This document shows positions 46,669 through 55,798 of a stretch of 57,246 nucleotides of DNA, one piece after another; position 1 is the stretch's first letter; the number at the start of each line of letters is the position of its first letter. Origin of the DNA: an uncultured Neomegalonema sp. GTDB lineage: Bacteria; Pseudomonadota; Alphaproteobacteria; Rhodobacterales; Rhodobacteraceae. The stretch lies in NCBI GenBank assembly GCA_937928005.1, contig CALFVD010000086.1:1-57246 (forward strand), written 5' to 3'. Below the pieces are notes generated by a model. It was not told where the DNA came from. It ran no database searches and saw only the letters and a list, made by a program, of their open reading frames with translations. A program made the translations under genes and the position numbers.

Positions 46669-47288
46669 ACGGACGCGACCGGCGCACCCGCCGCGCTAGC
46701 GAGCAGGAGTTGGCCCTATGGCGCGCGGTTAATACCGATACGGTGCTGACCCGCATCCATCAAACAACCCGTGTTCCCGATAATCCAGAAGCCCACCCCA
46801 CCCTGCCGCTGCGTGTGAGGCAGGTGCCGGATGCAAAGCCGCCGCTTCCTTTCGCTCGACCCGCACCGCCCGTATTGACTGGCTTCACCCCCAAACCCTC
46901 CAGCATCGATACCCTGCGCGACACGACACCCGGCCTCGATCGCAATACTGCCCGCGCCCTACGCCGGGGCGAACGTAGTCCCGATGCCCGCATTGACCTG
47001 CATGGCATGACCGCCGACCGGGCGCATGGTGCATTGAGCGCCTTCATTCTCGCCTCACGGCAACGCGGCCATCGCTGCGTTCTCGTCATCACTGGCAAAG
47101 GCCGCCGCTATACTGCTCCATCAATGAGCGGCTTCAGCATGGAGCATAGCGAGGGCGTCCTACGCCGTGACGTGCCTCGCTGGCTACGCGAGCATCCCCT
47201 CGGCGGCGCCATCGTCGGGGTCTATAAAGCACATCAGAAACACGGTGGCGACGGGGCGCTCTACGTTTATCTGCGCAAGGCCCGGTGA
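46665..47288 (+). CDS. Smr domain protein
   Basis: A 207-residue protein with a basic disordered N-terminus and a C-terminal Smr domain (about 110-205): IDLHGMTADRAHGALSAFI, VLITGKGRRY-like turn and GVLRRDVPRWL. Smr domains are nicking or RNA-cutting nucleases in several families; the role of short proteobacterial members is unclear. It overlaps mltA by ATGA and the next kinase gene by GTGA. Confidence 0.92.
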   Translation: MNGRDRRTRRASEQELALWRAVNTDTVLTRIHQTTRVPDNPEAHPTLPLRVRQVPDAKPPLPFARPAPPVLTGFTPKPSSIDTLRDTTPGLDRNTARALRRGERSPDARIDLHGMTADRAHGALSAFILASRQRGHRCVLVITGKGRRYTAPSMSGFSMEHSEGVLRRDVPRWLREHPLGGAIVGVYKAHQKHGGDGALYVYLRKAR

Positions 47289-48631
47289 TAAACCGTCTGG
47301 CAAAACACTGGCATAATATAATGCCTAAAGGGCTGTTTGGGCGTGCCCTTCTGATCCTCATTATCCCCGTTATTTTGCTTCAGATCGTTGTCACCCTCGT
47401 CTTTATCGAACGGCATCTGGACGGCGTAACCCGCGAGATGAGTGCGACCATCGCCCGCGAATTGCGCAGTTTTGCGACGGTCGTGGAGGCCCAATACACG
47501 GATTCAGCTATAGACCGGACGGTTTCTGACCTCGCAACCGGCATCGGCTATCATCTTGAATACAGTCCCAGCGATTTTATTGATCCACAGGAGCGCCGCC
47601 CTTTCTATCGCATCGCTGCCCGTGCCATTATCGAAACGTTGCAGCGTGATGTCGGTTTTCCGATCAGTGTGGATACCGAGCGCACACCCAAGAACGTCCA
47701 TGTCGCGATACAGTTGAGCGAAGGCGTGCTGTATGCACAGGTTCCTGAACGCCGCCTGACCACACGCAACCCGCATTTTTTGTTGGTTTGGATGGTTGCT
47801 GTTTCGGTTTTCCTCGTCATTATCGCCATTCTTTTTCTGCGCAATCAGGTCCGCCCTTTGCGCCAGCTCGCCAGCGCGGCGGAGGCCTTTGGTAAAGGGC
47901 AATCTACATCAGATTTCAAAGCCGCCGGGGCCGAAGAAGTGCGCCGCGCCGCCATCGCCTTTTTGACCATGCGTGCGCGGATTGAGCGTCAGATCGCCCA
48001 ACGTACCCTGATGTTATCGGGCGTCAGCCATGACTTACGCACCCCGTTGACCCGAATACGCCTATCCCTCGCCATGCTCGACGATCAGGACGAGGCGCGT
48101 AACATGGCGCGCGATGTGGATGAGATGGAACGCATGGTCGACGGCTTTCTTGCCTTTGCGCGTGGTGAGAGCGGCGAAATGCCCGAACCCATTGACCTTC
48201 GCGCGATGCTCGAAAATATCCTCGCCGACGAAATAGCCATGGGTCACACCGTTACCCTCGATCTGCCCGAAACGGAGGATGGTGGGACCACTTTGCCGCT
48301 ACGCGCCGATTCTGTCCGCCGTTGCCTACGCAATCTGATCGAAAATGCGTCCAAATACGGGGATGGTAAAGTATGGGTTACATTGCGCGCCGAAGCGCGC
48401 CGCGTAACCATCGAGATCGAGGATGATGGCCCCGGCGTTCCTGCCGCGAGACGCGATGACATTCTGCGCCCATTTACACGCGGTGATATGGCCCGCAATC
48501 AAGATCGGGGTGGAGGTACGGGCCTTGGCCTGAGCATCGCGCTTGACGTGGCCCGCGCCCATGGTGGTGATCTAATCCTCTCCGTGAGTGAACGAGGCGG
48601 ATTATCGGTCCTTGTGACTTTGCCGCGATGA
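47285..48631 (+). CDS. EnvZ-like sensor histidine kinase
   Basis: A 448-residue kinase with a GTG start overlapping the Smr stop. Membrane helices at about 18-40 and 162-185 flank a periplasmic region; HAMP follows; the phospho-His H249 is in SGVSHDLRTPLTRIRLSLAML; the ATP domain has NLIENASKYGDG, DDGPGVP and GGTGLGLSIA. It resembles EnvZ, but no OmpR-type regulator gene is adjacent, so its partner must lie elsewhere. Confidence 0.93.
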   Translation: MINRLAKHWHNIMPKGLFGRALLILIIPVILLQIVVTLVFIERHLDGVTREMSATIARELRSFATVVEAQYTDSAIDRTVSDLATGIGYHLEYSPSDFIDPQERRPFYRIAARAIIETLQRDVGFPISVDTERTPKNVHVAIQLSEGVLYAQVPERRLTTRNPHFLLVWMVAVSVFLVIIAILFLRNQVRPLRQLASAAEAFGKGQSTSDFKAAGAEEVRRAAIAFLTMRARIERQIAQRTLMLSGVSHDLRTPLTRIRLSLAMLDDQDEARNMARDVDEMERMVDGFLAFARGESGEMPEPIDLRAMLENILADEIAMGHTVTLDLPETEDGGTTLPLRADSVRRCLRNLIENASKYGDGKVWVTLRAEARRVTIEIEDDGPGVPAARRDDILRPFTRGDMARNQDRGGGTGLGLSIALDVARAHGGDLILSVSERGGLSVLVTLPR

Positions 48632-48724
48632 TACCCGGCGCAGCCCAACCACTGGCATGGGCACGATCCTTATGTTCGTCACTGCCGCCTGCGCCATTAC
48701 GGGGGCCGCTCTGCTTATCCTATA

Positions 48725-48810
48725 ACGAATTGCGATAAACCTGAGCCATGTTTTACGCCAAGAGTCGCGCAAAATATGGCGCTTGGTGATTCAGGATAAT
48801 CGCAATTCGC
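48725..48810. repeat. Imperfect 20-bp inverted repeat between convergent genes
   Basis: ACGAATTGCGATAAACCTGA (48725-48744) is mirrored by TCAGGATAATCGCAATTCGC (48791-48810), 17 of 20 positions pairing, with a 46-base centre that holds further short complementary pieces. It lies just before the stop of the heme-binding gene. Candidates: a bidirectional terminator or a small palindromic transposable repeat. Confidence 0.6.
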
Positions 48811-48811
48811 T

Positions 48812-49243
48812 TTAGCCGATCTCGTCAGCCCCGACACAGGCCAGCATAACCTCGGCCACGGCGATATCCTGCTCGCCCGAACCGGACCCCACGCCAACCG
48901 CGCCCGCAATCTGGCCATCGAGCTTCACCGGCATTCCGCCCGGCAGGTTTGTCACGGCATTGCCCGTGGCCGCCGCAATCTTCGCCGCAAACTCCTCTGG
49001 CATCCCGCCTGTCGCCGCCCCGGTCGAGGCCGCCGTGCGTGCTTTGGCCGTTGCGCTGAGCATCGATAGGTATTTCGCACCCGACATACGCAGCGATGCG
49101 ATCACCTCGCCAGAGGCATCAACCACGACGAGGCATTGCGGCTGTCCAATCTCGGTTGCCTTGGCCATGCCATTCTCCAGCATGGAGAGGGCAGCGGAAT
49201 GGGTCAGCACAGGGCGGCTGTCGAAAAGCGGTCCATCAGTCAT
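48812..49243 (-). CDS. GlcG/HbpS-type (DUF336) small protein
   Basis: A 143-residue protein. The start at 49243 (MTDGPLFDSRPVLTHSAAL) has AGGAACCC-type pairing before it; the frame is open 117 codons further but there runs antisense to the glycerate kinase. CLVVVDASGEVIASLRMSGAKYLSMLSATAKARTA and the Gly-rich GGMPVKLDGQIAGAVGVGSGSGEQD are hallmarks of the heme/cobalamin-adduct GlcG-HbpS family. It neighbours glycerate kinase, divergently, as GlcG does glycolate genes. Confidence 0.88.
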   Translation of the reverse strand: MTDGPLFDSRPVLTHSAALSMLENGMAKATEIGQPQCLVVVDASGEVIASLRMSGAKYLSMLSATAKARTAASTGAATGGMPEEFAAKIAAATGNAVTNLPGGMPVKLDGQIAGAVGVGSGSGEQDIAVAEVMLACVGADEIG

Positions 49244-49309
49244 AAGGGTTCCTTCCGTGAATTTCAGCGCGTAGACATAGGAGGAGGCTCGCCTGAATCC
49301 GAGAGAAAA

Positions 49310-50569
49310 ATGGACTGCACCCCCCGTAACCTGCTGAATGCGATGTTCGAGGCGGCTGTTGCCGCCGCTGATCCGATGCTGTGTGTCCCTGATCACCTGC
49401 CCCGTGACGTGAAGGGCCGCCTTGTCGTGGTCGGCGCAGGCAAGGCATCCGCGCGCATGGCGCAGGCGGTGGAAAGGCACTGGGATGGCCCACTTGAAGG
49501 GGTGGTCGTTACGCGCTACGGCCATGGTGCGCCTTGCCAACATATTCGCATTATCGAAGCCGCGCATCCCGTGCCCGATGTGGCGGGGGAGCAAGCGACG
49601 CGCGATATCCTCAATGCAGTGGCGGGCCTGAGCGAAGACGACACAGTTCTGGCCCTGATTTCGGGGGGTGGGTCCGCGCTGTTAACGGCACCCGCAGGCG
49701 ATATCACGCTCGACGAGAAACGGGCGATCAACACTGCGCTCCTGCGTTCTGGCGCGCATATTGGCGAGATGAATACGGTCCGCAAGCATCTTTCCTTGGT
49801 CAAGGGCGGAGGATTGGCGGCGGCGGCGCATCCGGCGCGCGTATTATCGCTAATGATCTCGGACGTGCCGGGCGATGATCCCGCGACCATTGCATCCGGC
49901 CCGACCGTTGGTACGGAGACGGGGCCGATGGATGCCCGCGCGTTGCTGGAACGATACGGCATCGACATGCCCGCCTCGGTCAGCGCGTATCTCGCGTCTG
50001 GCGAGCGCCCACCCTTCACTGATGATGTGCGGCTTGCTCGCACCGACAACCGCATCATCGCCGCCCCACAAATCTCGCTGGAGGCGGCGGCAGCGGTGGC
50101 CATTGCGGCGGGGGTCACACCCATCATTCTTGGTGATGCCATTGAGGGCGAAGCGCGCGAAGTAGCCCGCGTCCATGCCGGAATTGCCGCACAGGTCCGC
50201 CGCCATCACCAACCCTTTCCCGCCCCTTGCGTTCTGATTTCAGGGGGTGAAACGACCGTTACCATTCGCGGGGGTGGGCGTGGTGGACGCAATGTAGAAT
50301 TCGCACTCGGCCTTGCGCTCGGCCTCGAAGAAGCCCCTAGCATCTATGCCATCGCCTGCGATACCGACGGGGTAGACGGGGCGGAGGAAATTGCCGGAGC
50401 CATCATCACCCCCGACACGCTGACCCGCGCAAAAGCGGCGGGAATCGACCCTCGCGCAATGCTCGACCGCAACGACGGCCATGCATTTTTCGAGGCGCTC
50501 GGCGATCAGGTCATCACCGGGCCAACCCTGACAAACGTCAACGATTTCCGCGCCGTGCTGATCGTGTAG
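49310..50569 (+). CDS. Glycerate 2-kinase (MOFRL family)
   Basis: A 419-residue kinase. The N-terminal GRLVVVGAGKASARMAQAVE, the middle LISGGGSALLTAPAG and DVPGDDPATIASGP, and the C-terminal MOFRL part GGGRGGRNVEFALGLAL are complete. It phosphorylates D-glycerate to 2-phosphoglycerate. The ATG at 49310 is weakly placed after GAGAG; AGGAGG at 49280 lies about 24 bases upstream. It could serve hydroxypyruvate/glyoxylate use. Confidence 0.93.
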   Translation: MDCTPRNLLNAMFEAAVAAADPMLCVPDHLPRDVKGRLVVVGAGKASARMAQAVERHWDGPLEGVVVTRYGHGAPCQHIRIIEAAHPVPDVAGEQATRDILNAVAGLSEDDTVLALISGGGSALLTAPAGDITLDEKRAINTALLRSGAHIGEMNTVRKHLSLVKGGGLAAAAHPARVLSLMISDVPGDDPATIASGPTVGTETGPMDARALLERYGIDMPASVSAYLASGERPPFTDDVRLARTDNRIIAAPQISLEAAAAVAIAAGVTPIILGDAIEGEAREVARVHAGIAAQVRRHHQPFPAPCVLISGGETTVTIRGGGRGGRNVEFALGLALGLEEAPSIYAIACDTDGVDGAEEIAGAIITPDTLTRAKAAGIDPRAMLDRNDGHAFFEALGDQVITGPTLTNVNDFRAVLIV

Positions 50570-50578
50570 GAGAGAGCC

Positions 50579-51022
50579 ATGCCCCTCGCCCAGCTAAACC
50601 TTGCCGTTCCTCGTCATCCACTCGATGATCCGCGCATGGCGGGATTCATGGAAAATATTGGCCGAATCAACGGGCTGGCCGAGAAGATGCCGGGCTTTAT
50701 TTGGCGCTTCCCTGAACATCCCGAAGGCCATCCCGACCATGAGCCGTTGCCTTGGCCTAATATTACTCTGACCATGAGTGTCTGGGAGGATGCCGCTTCG
50801 CTGCGCCATTTCGTATGGAACACCCTGCACAAGCGCTTCTACGAGCGACGGCAAGAATGGTTTGCACCGATGCAGACGCATTGGCTCGTACTGTGGTCTG
50901 TCCCCGATGGGCATCGCCCCACGCTGGCCGAAGCAAAAACAAGGCTCGACCATCTCGATGCCCATGGCGACAGCGATTTTGCCTTTGGCTGGGCGCATCT
51001 AACCAGTGTCGAGGCGGTATGA
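50579..51022 (+). CDS. DUF3291 domain protein
   Basis: A 147-residue soluble protein of the DUF3291 family, a dimeric alpha/beta-barrel-like fold. LAQLNLAVPRHPLDDPRMAGF, PGFIWRF and TMSVWEDAASLRHFVWNT are characteristic. No function is established. GGAGAG precedes the ATG. Overlaps the phosphoesterase by ATGA. Confidence 0.9.
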   Translation: MPLAQLNLAVPRHPLDDPRMAGFMENIGRINGLAEKMPGFIWRFPEHPEGHPDHEPLPWPNITLTMSVWEDAASLRHFVWNTLHKRFYERRQEWFAPMQTHWLVLWSVPDGHRPTLAEAKTRLDHLDAHGDSDFAFGWAHLTSVEAV

Positions 51023-51918
51023 ACCGCCGCAACTTCCTACGTATCTTCGGCCTTGGCGCGCTGGCCTCAGCATTGCTCGGCACATATGCGGTCGCCATTG
51101 AGCCGCTCTATCGTCTGCGGATCAGCCGTTACGCTTTCACACCTCCGCGTTGGACACCGGGGCTAAAACTGCGCGTGGCGGTTCTGGCCGACCTTCATGC
51201 CTGCGATCCATGGATGAGCCTGAAACGAATCGAAGAGATCGTCGCGCGGACCAACGCGCTCAAGCCGGATATCATCTTGCTCGTCGGTGACTACAGCGCG
51301 GGCATGAGTGTTGTGATCGACTATGTTCACTCAAAAGACTGGGCACCGGTTTTGGGTCAGTTGAGCGCGCCGCTTGGCACCTATGCGGTCCTCGGCAACC
51401 ATGATTGGTGGGAGGACAAGACAGCCCAAAAGACCGGCAAGGGACCAACCTTCGGGCACCGCGCCTTGGAAGCGGCAGGCGTCACCGTTCTGGAAAACGA
51501 TGCCCTGCGCCTCGAAAAGGATGGCGCGCCGTTCTGGGTGGCGGGTCTGGGCGATCAACTCGCATTGTTGCCTTACAACAAATATGGGCGCATCAACTGG
51601 CAAGGCATGGACGATCTACCCGCCACAATGGCGCAAATTACTGACGATGCGCCCGTCCTACTGATGGCCCACGAGCCAGACATCTTCCCCCGTGTGCCAG
51701 ATCGAATATCGCTCACCTTGTCGGGCCACACCCACGGCGGACAGGTGCGCCTGTTCGGCTGGTCGCCCATCGTCCCCTCGCGCTACGGCAACCGTTACGC
51801 CTATGGCCATGTGGTCGAGCGCGGGCAGCATTTGCTGGTTTCCGGGGGTCTGGGCTGTTCCATCGCCCCGATCCGTTTCGGTAGCCCGCCTGAAATCGTG
51901 CTGCTAGAGCTTGGATAG
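51019..51918 (+). CDS. Tat-exported metallophosphoesterase (YkuE-like)
   Basis: A 299-residue protein with an RRNFLR twin-arginine signal anchor, then a calcineurin-type fold: LADLHACDP, LVGDYSAG, GNHDWWED and SGHTHGGQVRL supply the metal ligands. Members of this branch hydrolyse UDP-diacylglucosamine-like or other phosphodiesters at the membrane; the substrate here is unknown. A palindrome GCGTAGCTACGC straddles its stop. Confidence 0.9.
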   Translation: MNRRNFLRIFGLGALASALLGTYAVAIEPLYRLRISRYAFTPPRWTPGLKLRVAVLADLHACDPWMSLKRIEEIVARTNALKPDIILLVGDYSAGMSVVIDYVHSKDWAPVLGQLSAPLGTYAVLGNHDWWEDKTAQKTGKGPTFGHRALEAAGVTVLENDALRLEKDGAPFWVAGLGDQLALLPYNKYGRINWQGMDDLPATMAQITDDAPVLLMAHEPDIFPRVPDRISLTLSGHTHGGQVRLFGWSPIVPSRYGNRYAYGHVVERGQHLLVSGGLGCSIAPIRFGSPPEIVLLELG

Positions 51919-51923
51919 CGTAG

Positions 51924-52811
51924 CTACGCCGCCGCCCCGTCAAGCCAACCATTCGGCCCATACCCGAATTCGGCCAATGTCTCGGCCTGTGTCTGCGCCA
52001 GTTTCTGCGCCTCCGAATCCGCCAGAAACGCGAACCCGCGATCCGCGCGCAGCTTGGCCGTTGCCTTCTCAAAGCGCAGCCCGCTCATGTCGAACCCGAC
52101 AAAATCCGACAATTCGCGACAGATACTTTCGGGATTCTCCAAAAACGTCTCGTACCGAACCGAATAGGCCCGATCCCCCAATGCTGCGACATGCTTGACG
52201 CAGGCGGACTCATATTTCTTCCACAGATCGACCCCAAAGCCGATATCCGTCTCCAACGGCGAGAGATGAACCCCGCTGCGCGGGCGCAGCCGAAAGCGCG
52301 CGGGCGACTTGGTTAGCTGCGTATCGAACCCATCGATCACCTTGCCATAGCGGTGCTGTAGGCTACGCGCGACATCGAAGCCGTGGCGAATGACATGTAC
52401 GACCTTCGCATCGGGATAGAGGCGCAGCCATAATGGCAAAGTCAGGCTGTTGCGTGGGTCTTTCCACCCCCAAAATCCGCTGCCACCGGCAAGCCCAAAC
52501 CCCCGCCTCGCCCCCTGAAACAACATCGCCGCGCGGGCTGATTTCTGACGCTCGCGTAGATACCGCTCGAACAAATCCATAAGGCGCTCATCGCTCAGCA
52601 ACATTTCGATACGGTCGGGATAATCCCAGCGCGCGGCACATTGCTCTAGTAACCAGCTATTCTCGCGCAGATGGAAGACCGACTCCCCATTCTGCTCACG
52701 CACAGCACCCATAAAAACGCCCATATCACGCATGAATTCCGTCAACATCGTTGTACCGGAACGATGCATACCAATGACGATGATCGGCGATGAAGTGATG
52801 CTGGAAGCCAT
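51924..52811 (-). CDS. Sulfotransferase family protein
   Basis: A 295-residue cytosolic-type sulfotransferase. The PAPS 5'-phosphosulfate loop is IIVIGMHRSGTTML and the 3'-phosphate site VVHVIRHGFDVARS. It transfers sulfate to a hydroxyl or amine acceptor. The neighbouring glycosyltransferase, same strand and 29 bases upstream, points to a glycan acceptor. Confidence 0.9.
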   Translation of the reverse strand: MASSITSSPIIVIGMHRSGTTMLTEFMRDMGVFMGAVREQNGESVFHLRENSWLLEQCAARWDYPDRIEMLLSDERLMDLFERYLRERQKSARAAMLFQGARRGFGLAGGSGFWGWKDPRNSLTLPLWLRLYPDAKVVHVIRHGFDVARSLQHRYGKVIDGFDTQLTKSPARFRLRPRSGVHLSPLETDIGFGVDLWKKYESACVKHVAALGDRAYSVRYETFLENPESICRELSDFVGFDMSGLRFEKATAKLRADRGFAFLADSEAQKLAQTQAETLAEFGYGPNGWLDGAAA

Positions 52812-52840
52812 CGGGTAATCCTCAAATACAATGTATCAAA

Positions 52841-53869
52841 TCAGGTTTGCGAGCCGAGATCGGCGTAATCCTTGAAATTCTCCAACAGAGCTTCCGGCTC
52901 GACCAGCAGCGCATTAATCAGCTTGCGCCGCTTCGCCTCCAGCATTGGCCTCGCCTCTGAGACCTCCCGCGCAGCCATTCGCCATGCTTTTAGCGACCCC
53001 GGTGAGCGCAGCAGAAAATATGGCGGCATGGCGAGATTAAAGACTGTATAGGCGGGCCGAACCTTACGCCAAACTTCATCTGGAAAGCTCTGAAGGGCGA
53101 GAAACTTGCGATTGCGAAAGACGCGGACCTGATAATCCAGCGGCTTGTCGAGCGCGCGGCGCTTGCCCCCAACCGACCCTGACCCGACATGCCACGCCTT
53201 CGCCGCCGGATAGAACAGAACTTTCCAAGCCCGCGCTCGCGCACGCCACCAAAGCTCCATATCTTCCCACCCCGTGACAAAATCCTCGTCGTATACATGG
53301 CCGAAGGTTTGGGTCATGTCCTCGATGAAAGAGCGGCGAAAGACGGGGAAGCTGCCCGTAACGCCAAAACCAAAACATTCACGGTCGAGCGGGGCGGCCC
53401 CGATGCCGCGAACCGATTTGCGTAGGAATAAACGACCCGAAGCTGGGGCCGCTTCATCGGTACGGCGATCTCCGTCGAGAATAAATTCGCTACCCCCAAT
53501 GACGCCGATCTTCTCATCCGCCGCAAACCGCGCCGCGACCTTGCTCAGATGCGATGTTTCCAAAACGACATCGAAGCCCATCGGCATGACGAATTCGCCC
53601 GTGGCGCGCGTGATTCCGTAATTCATACCCCGCGCAAAGCCGGTATTTTCGCCGACTTCATAGACTGTAATCCGCGCGTTATCTGCCGTGATATCGGCCA
53701 CACCCGCGATTGAATCATCCGTTGAGCCATTATCGACCAGCAAGATTTCGACGTCCGAATGATCCTGATCGAGAACGGATTGAAGGCAAGGGCGTAACGC
53801 CGTGCCACCGTTCCAATTAAGGATCACAACGCTCGCGCGACCCGGAACGACTGTAGTACTGGACGTCAT
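52841..53869 (-). CDS. Family 2 glycosyltransferase
   Basis: A 342-residue GT-A enzyme. The start at 53869 (MTSSTTVVPGRASVVILNWNG) was chosen over an ATG 84 bases upstream because it lies just before the domain. ILLVDNGSTDDSIAGV is the nucleotide-sugar site; the acceptor-side ED of the GT2 fold is in VTGWEDMELWWRA. The usual DXD is replaced by GFDV. It probably adds a sugar to a polymer that the sulfotransferase modifies. Confidence 0.87.
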   Translation of the reverse strand: MTSSTTVVPGRASVVILNWNGGTALRPCLQSVLDQDHSDVEILLVDNGSTDDSIAGVADITADNARITVYEVGENTGFARGMNYGITRATGEFVMPMGFDVVLETSHLSKVAARFAADEKIGVIGGSEFILDGDRRTDEAAPASGRLFLRKSVRGIGAAPLDRECFGFGVTGSFPVFRRSFIEDMTQTFGHVYDEDFVTGWEDMELWWRARARAWKVLFYPAAKAWHVGSGSVGGKRRALDKPLDYQVRVFRNRKFLALQSFPDEVWRKVRPAYTVFNLAMPPYFLLRSPGSLKAWRMAAREVSEARPMLEAKRRKLINALLVEPEALLENFKDYADLGSQT

Positions 53870-54304
53870 CGAAAAACTCTCCACAAGGCACGCACTGGGA
53901 AGCGACTCTTTATCAGATTTTGGTGCAATAAAACTGCAAGAACCACCTTGCATTGCCTATCAGCCGAAAGAAAGGCACCATGAATTCATTTTGCTGATCT
54001 GGGCAGGGGGTATATCGGATGAGGGCTGGCGGCAGAGGCGCTTGAACAGGTTTTTTGAGGCATATTTCATTATCACGGCATAGCAAACCGGAAGGATGTG
54101 GCTCTGACCTGAATTTGGATTACGGATGGGCGATGATCGCTGCGTTGGGAGTTGCAACATAGAGAAAGGTGCGTAAAGCTTGATACCGTCAGAAGCGGAC
54201 AATCGGCTTACCCTTCTGACATGCGACCGGTTTTGAGCAATATTATCAGAGCAATCAGTAGACTTAAAGTACACCTGTTTCTTAGTAAGAAAGATTGAAG
54301 CGAT
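53870..54304. other. Divergent 435-base intergenic region
   Basis: No convincing gene. It holds the promoters for glycosyltransferase and MBOAT genes and an 8-bp hairpin GTCAGAAG (54188-54195) / CTTCTGAC (54213-54220). Toward the MBOAT gene the base composition falls sharply to AT-rich. Confidence 0.5.
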
Positions 54305-55786
54305 ATGCTTTTCAACTCGATTCCGTTTATTACAATATTTCTTCCAATATGTTTAATTGCTTTTTATCTTGCAGTGCGCACCAACACTCGGATTGCACTT
54401 TACACTCTTATTGTCTTTTCTTTGGTTTTTTACGCCTACTGGAATCCCCCTTTCGTATTGCTGATCATCGCATCAATTTGCATCAATTTTCAAATTGGCT
54501 CTACTCTTCAAAAACTGCAATCTGGTGGGGCAAAAAAATTACTGTTAGCGACTGGTATAATACTCAATATTTCCTGTATTGGGTATTTTAAATATGCCAA
54601 CTTCTTTATAGATATTGCAAATAGTGCAACTGGCGGAAGCACATCATACCTTGATCTTGTGCTTCCTTTGGGTATTTCCTTTTTTACATTTCAGCAAATT
54701 GCATATCTCGTTGATGTGTATCAACACAAAGTATCAAAATCATCATTTACTAATTATGCTTTCTTTATTTCATTCTTCCCACAATTGATCGCTGGGCCAA
54801 TCGTTCACCATTCCAAGATCATCCCACAACTCTCTACCGAGCGTTTTTCTCGGTTTAATAATACCGCTTTCTTCGACGGCCTGACGATTTTTCTACTCGG
54901 TCTGGCGAAGAAGGTGCTGCTTGCCGATCAATTCGCGATGTATGCCGATGTGGGTTTCGCGGCGGCGGCTGCCGGGGAAGATCTGAGTTTGTTGGAGGCA
55001 TGGGGCTGCGCCCTTGCTTACACCTTCCAGCTTTATTTCGACTTTTCGGGCTATTCCGACATGGCAATCGGTCTGGCGCGGATGTTCAATATCGAGCTGC
55101 CGATGAACTTTAACTCGCCCTACAAGGCGCGCAATATCATCGATTTCTGGCGGCGCTGGCACATTACCCTCTCCGAATTTCTGCGCGATTATCTCTATAT
55201 TCCTCTGGGTGGCAGTCGGCTGGGGCCGCTCCGCCGACATGTCAATCTCATGCTCACCATGCTGATCGGCGGGTTGTGGCACGGCGCCGGGTGGAGCTTC
55301 GTCCTCTGGGGCGGCTGGCACGGGCTGGCATTGGTCGTAAACCACATGTGGCTAAAGGTCCGGGGCGATCGGGCCAGCGGTCGCATCAGAAACTTCTTCT
55401 GTTGGACGCTCACTTTCCTCGTCGTCGTTATCGGCTGGGTCCTGTTCCGCGCGGAAAACGTGAATGATGCGGTTAGCATCTATCGGGGGATGATCGGTTT
55501 GAATGGTGCAACAGCGCCCGACCAGATCATCGCATTGCTCGGCCCGCTTCGCGCGGTATTCGAGGGTGTCGGCAACCTGCCTTATCTTTATGATGCAAGC
55601 GTCCTCGGGTTTTTGGAGGTTTTCGCGATGCTGGGCTTTGGATTGCTGCTCTGTGCTGCATTTCCAAATCTCCATCAGTTGACCCCGGCATGGCGCGTAT
55701 GGATTCTGGTGCCGAGTTTTGCGCTGACGATCCAAAAGATATTCTTCAGCGACGCTGCGTCCCCCTTCTTGTACTTTCAGTTCTAA
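54305..55786 (+). CDS. MBOAT family membrane O-acyltransferase (AlgI-like)
   Basis: A 493-residue polytopic membrane protein. The core DFSGYSDMAIGLARMFNIEL, FWRRWHITLSEFLRDYLYIPLGGSR and GLWHGAGWSFVLWGGWHG, with the catalytic His, is typical of AlgI/DltB. It moves acetyl or other acyl groups across the membrane to a polymer. The first 540 or so bases are much more AT-rich than the rest though the protein is continuous. The next gene, 12 bases away, encodes its likely periplasmic partner. Confidence 0.93.
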   Translation: MLFNSIPFITIFLPICLIAFYLAVRTNTRIALYTLIVFSLVFYAYWNPPFVLLIIASICINFQIGSTLQKLQSGGAKKLLLATGIILNISCIGYFKYANFFIDIANSATGGSTSYLDLVLPLGISFFTFQQIAYLVDVYQHKVSKSSFTNYAFFISFFPQLIAGPIVHHSKIIPQLSTERFSRFNNTAFFDGLTIFLLGLAKKVLLADQFAMYADVGFAAAAAGEDLSLLEAWGCALAYTFQLYFDFSGYSDMAIGLARMFNIELPMNFNSPYKARNIIDFWRRWHITLSEFLRDYLYIPLGGSRLGPLRRHVNLMLTMLIGGLWHGAGWSFVLWGGWHGLALVVNHMWLKVRGDRASGRIRNFFCWTLTFLVVVIGWVLFRAENVNDAVSIYRGMIGLNGATAPDQIIALLGPLRAVFEGVGNLPYLYDASVLGFLEVFAMLGFGLLLCAAFPNLHQLTPAWRVWILVPSFALTIQKIFFSDAASPFLYFQF

Positions 55787-55798
55787 GAGGTTGGCATC

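Noticed and set aside
49136-49309. Upstream extension of the glycerate kinase frame
   Set aside because: It overlaps the divergent heme-binding gene antisense and has no family similarity; the domain starts at 49310.
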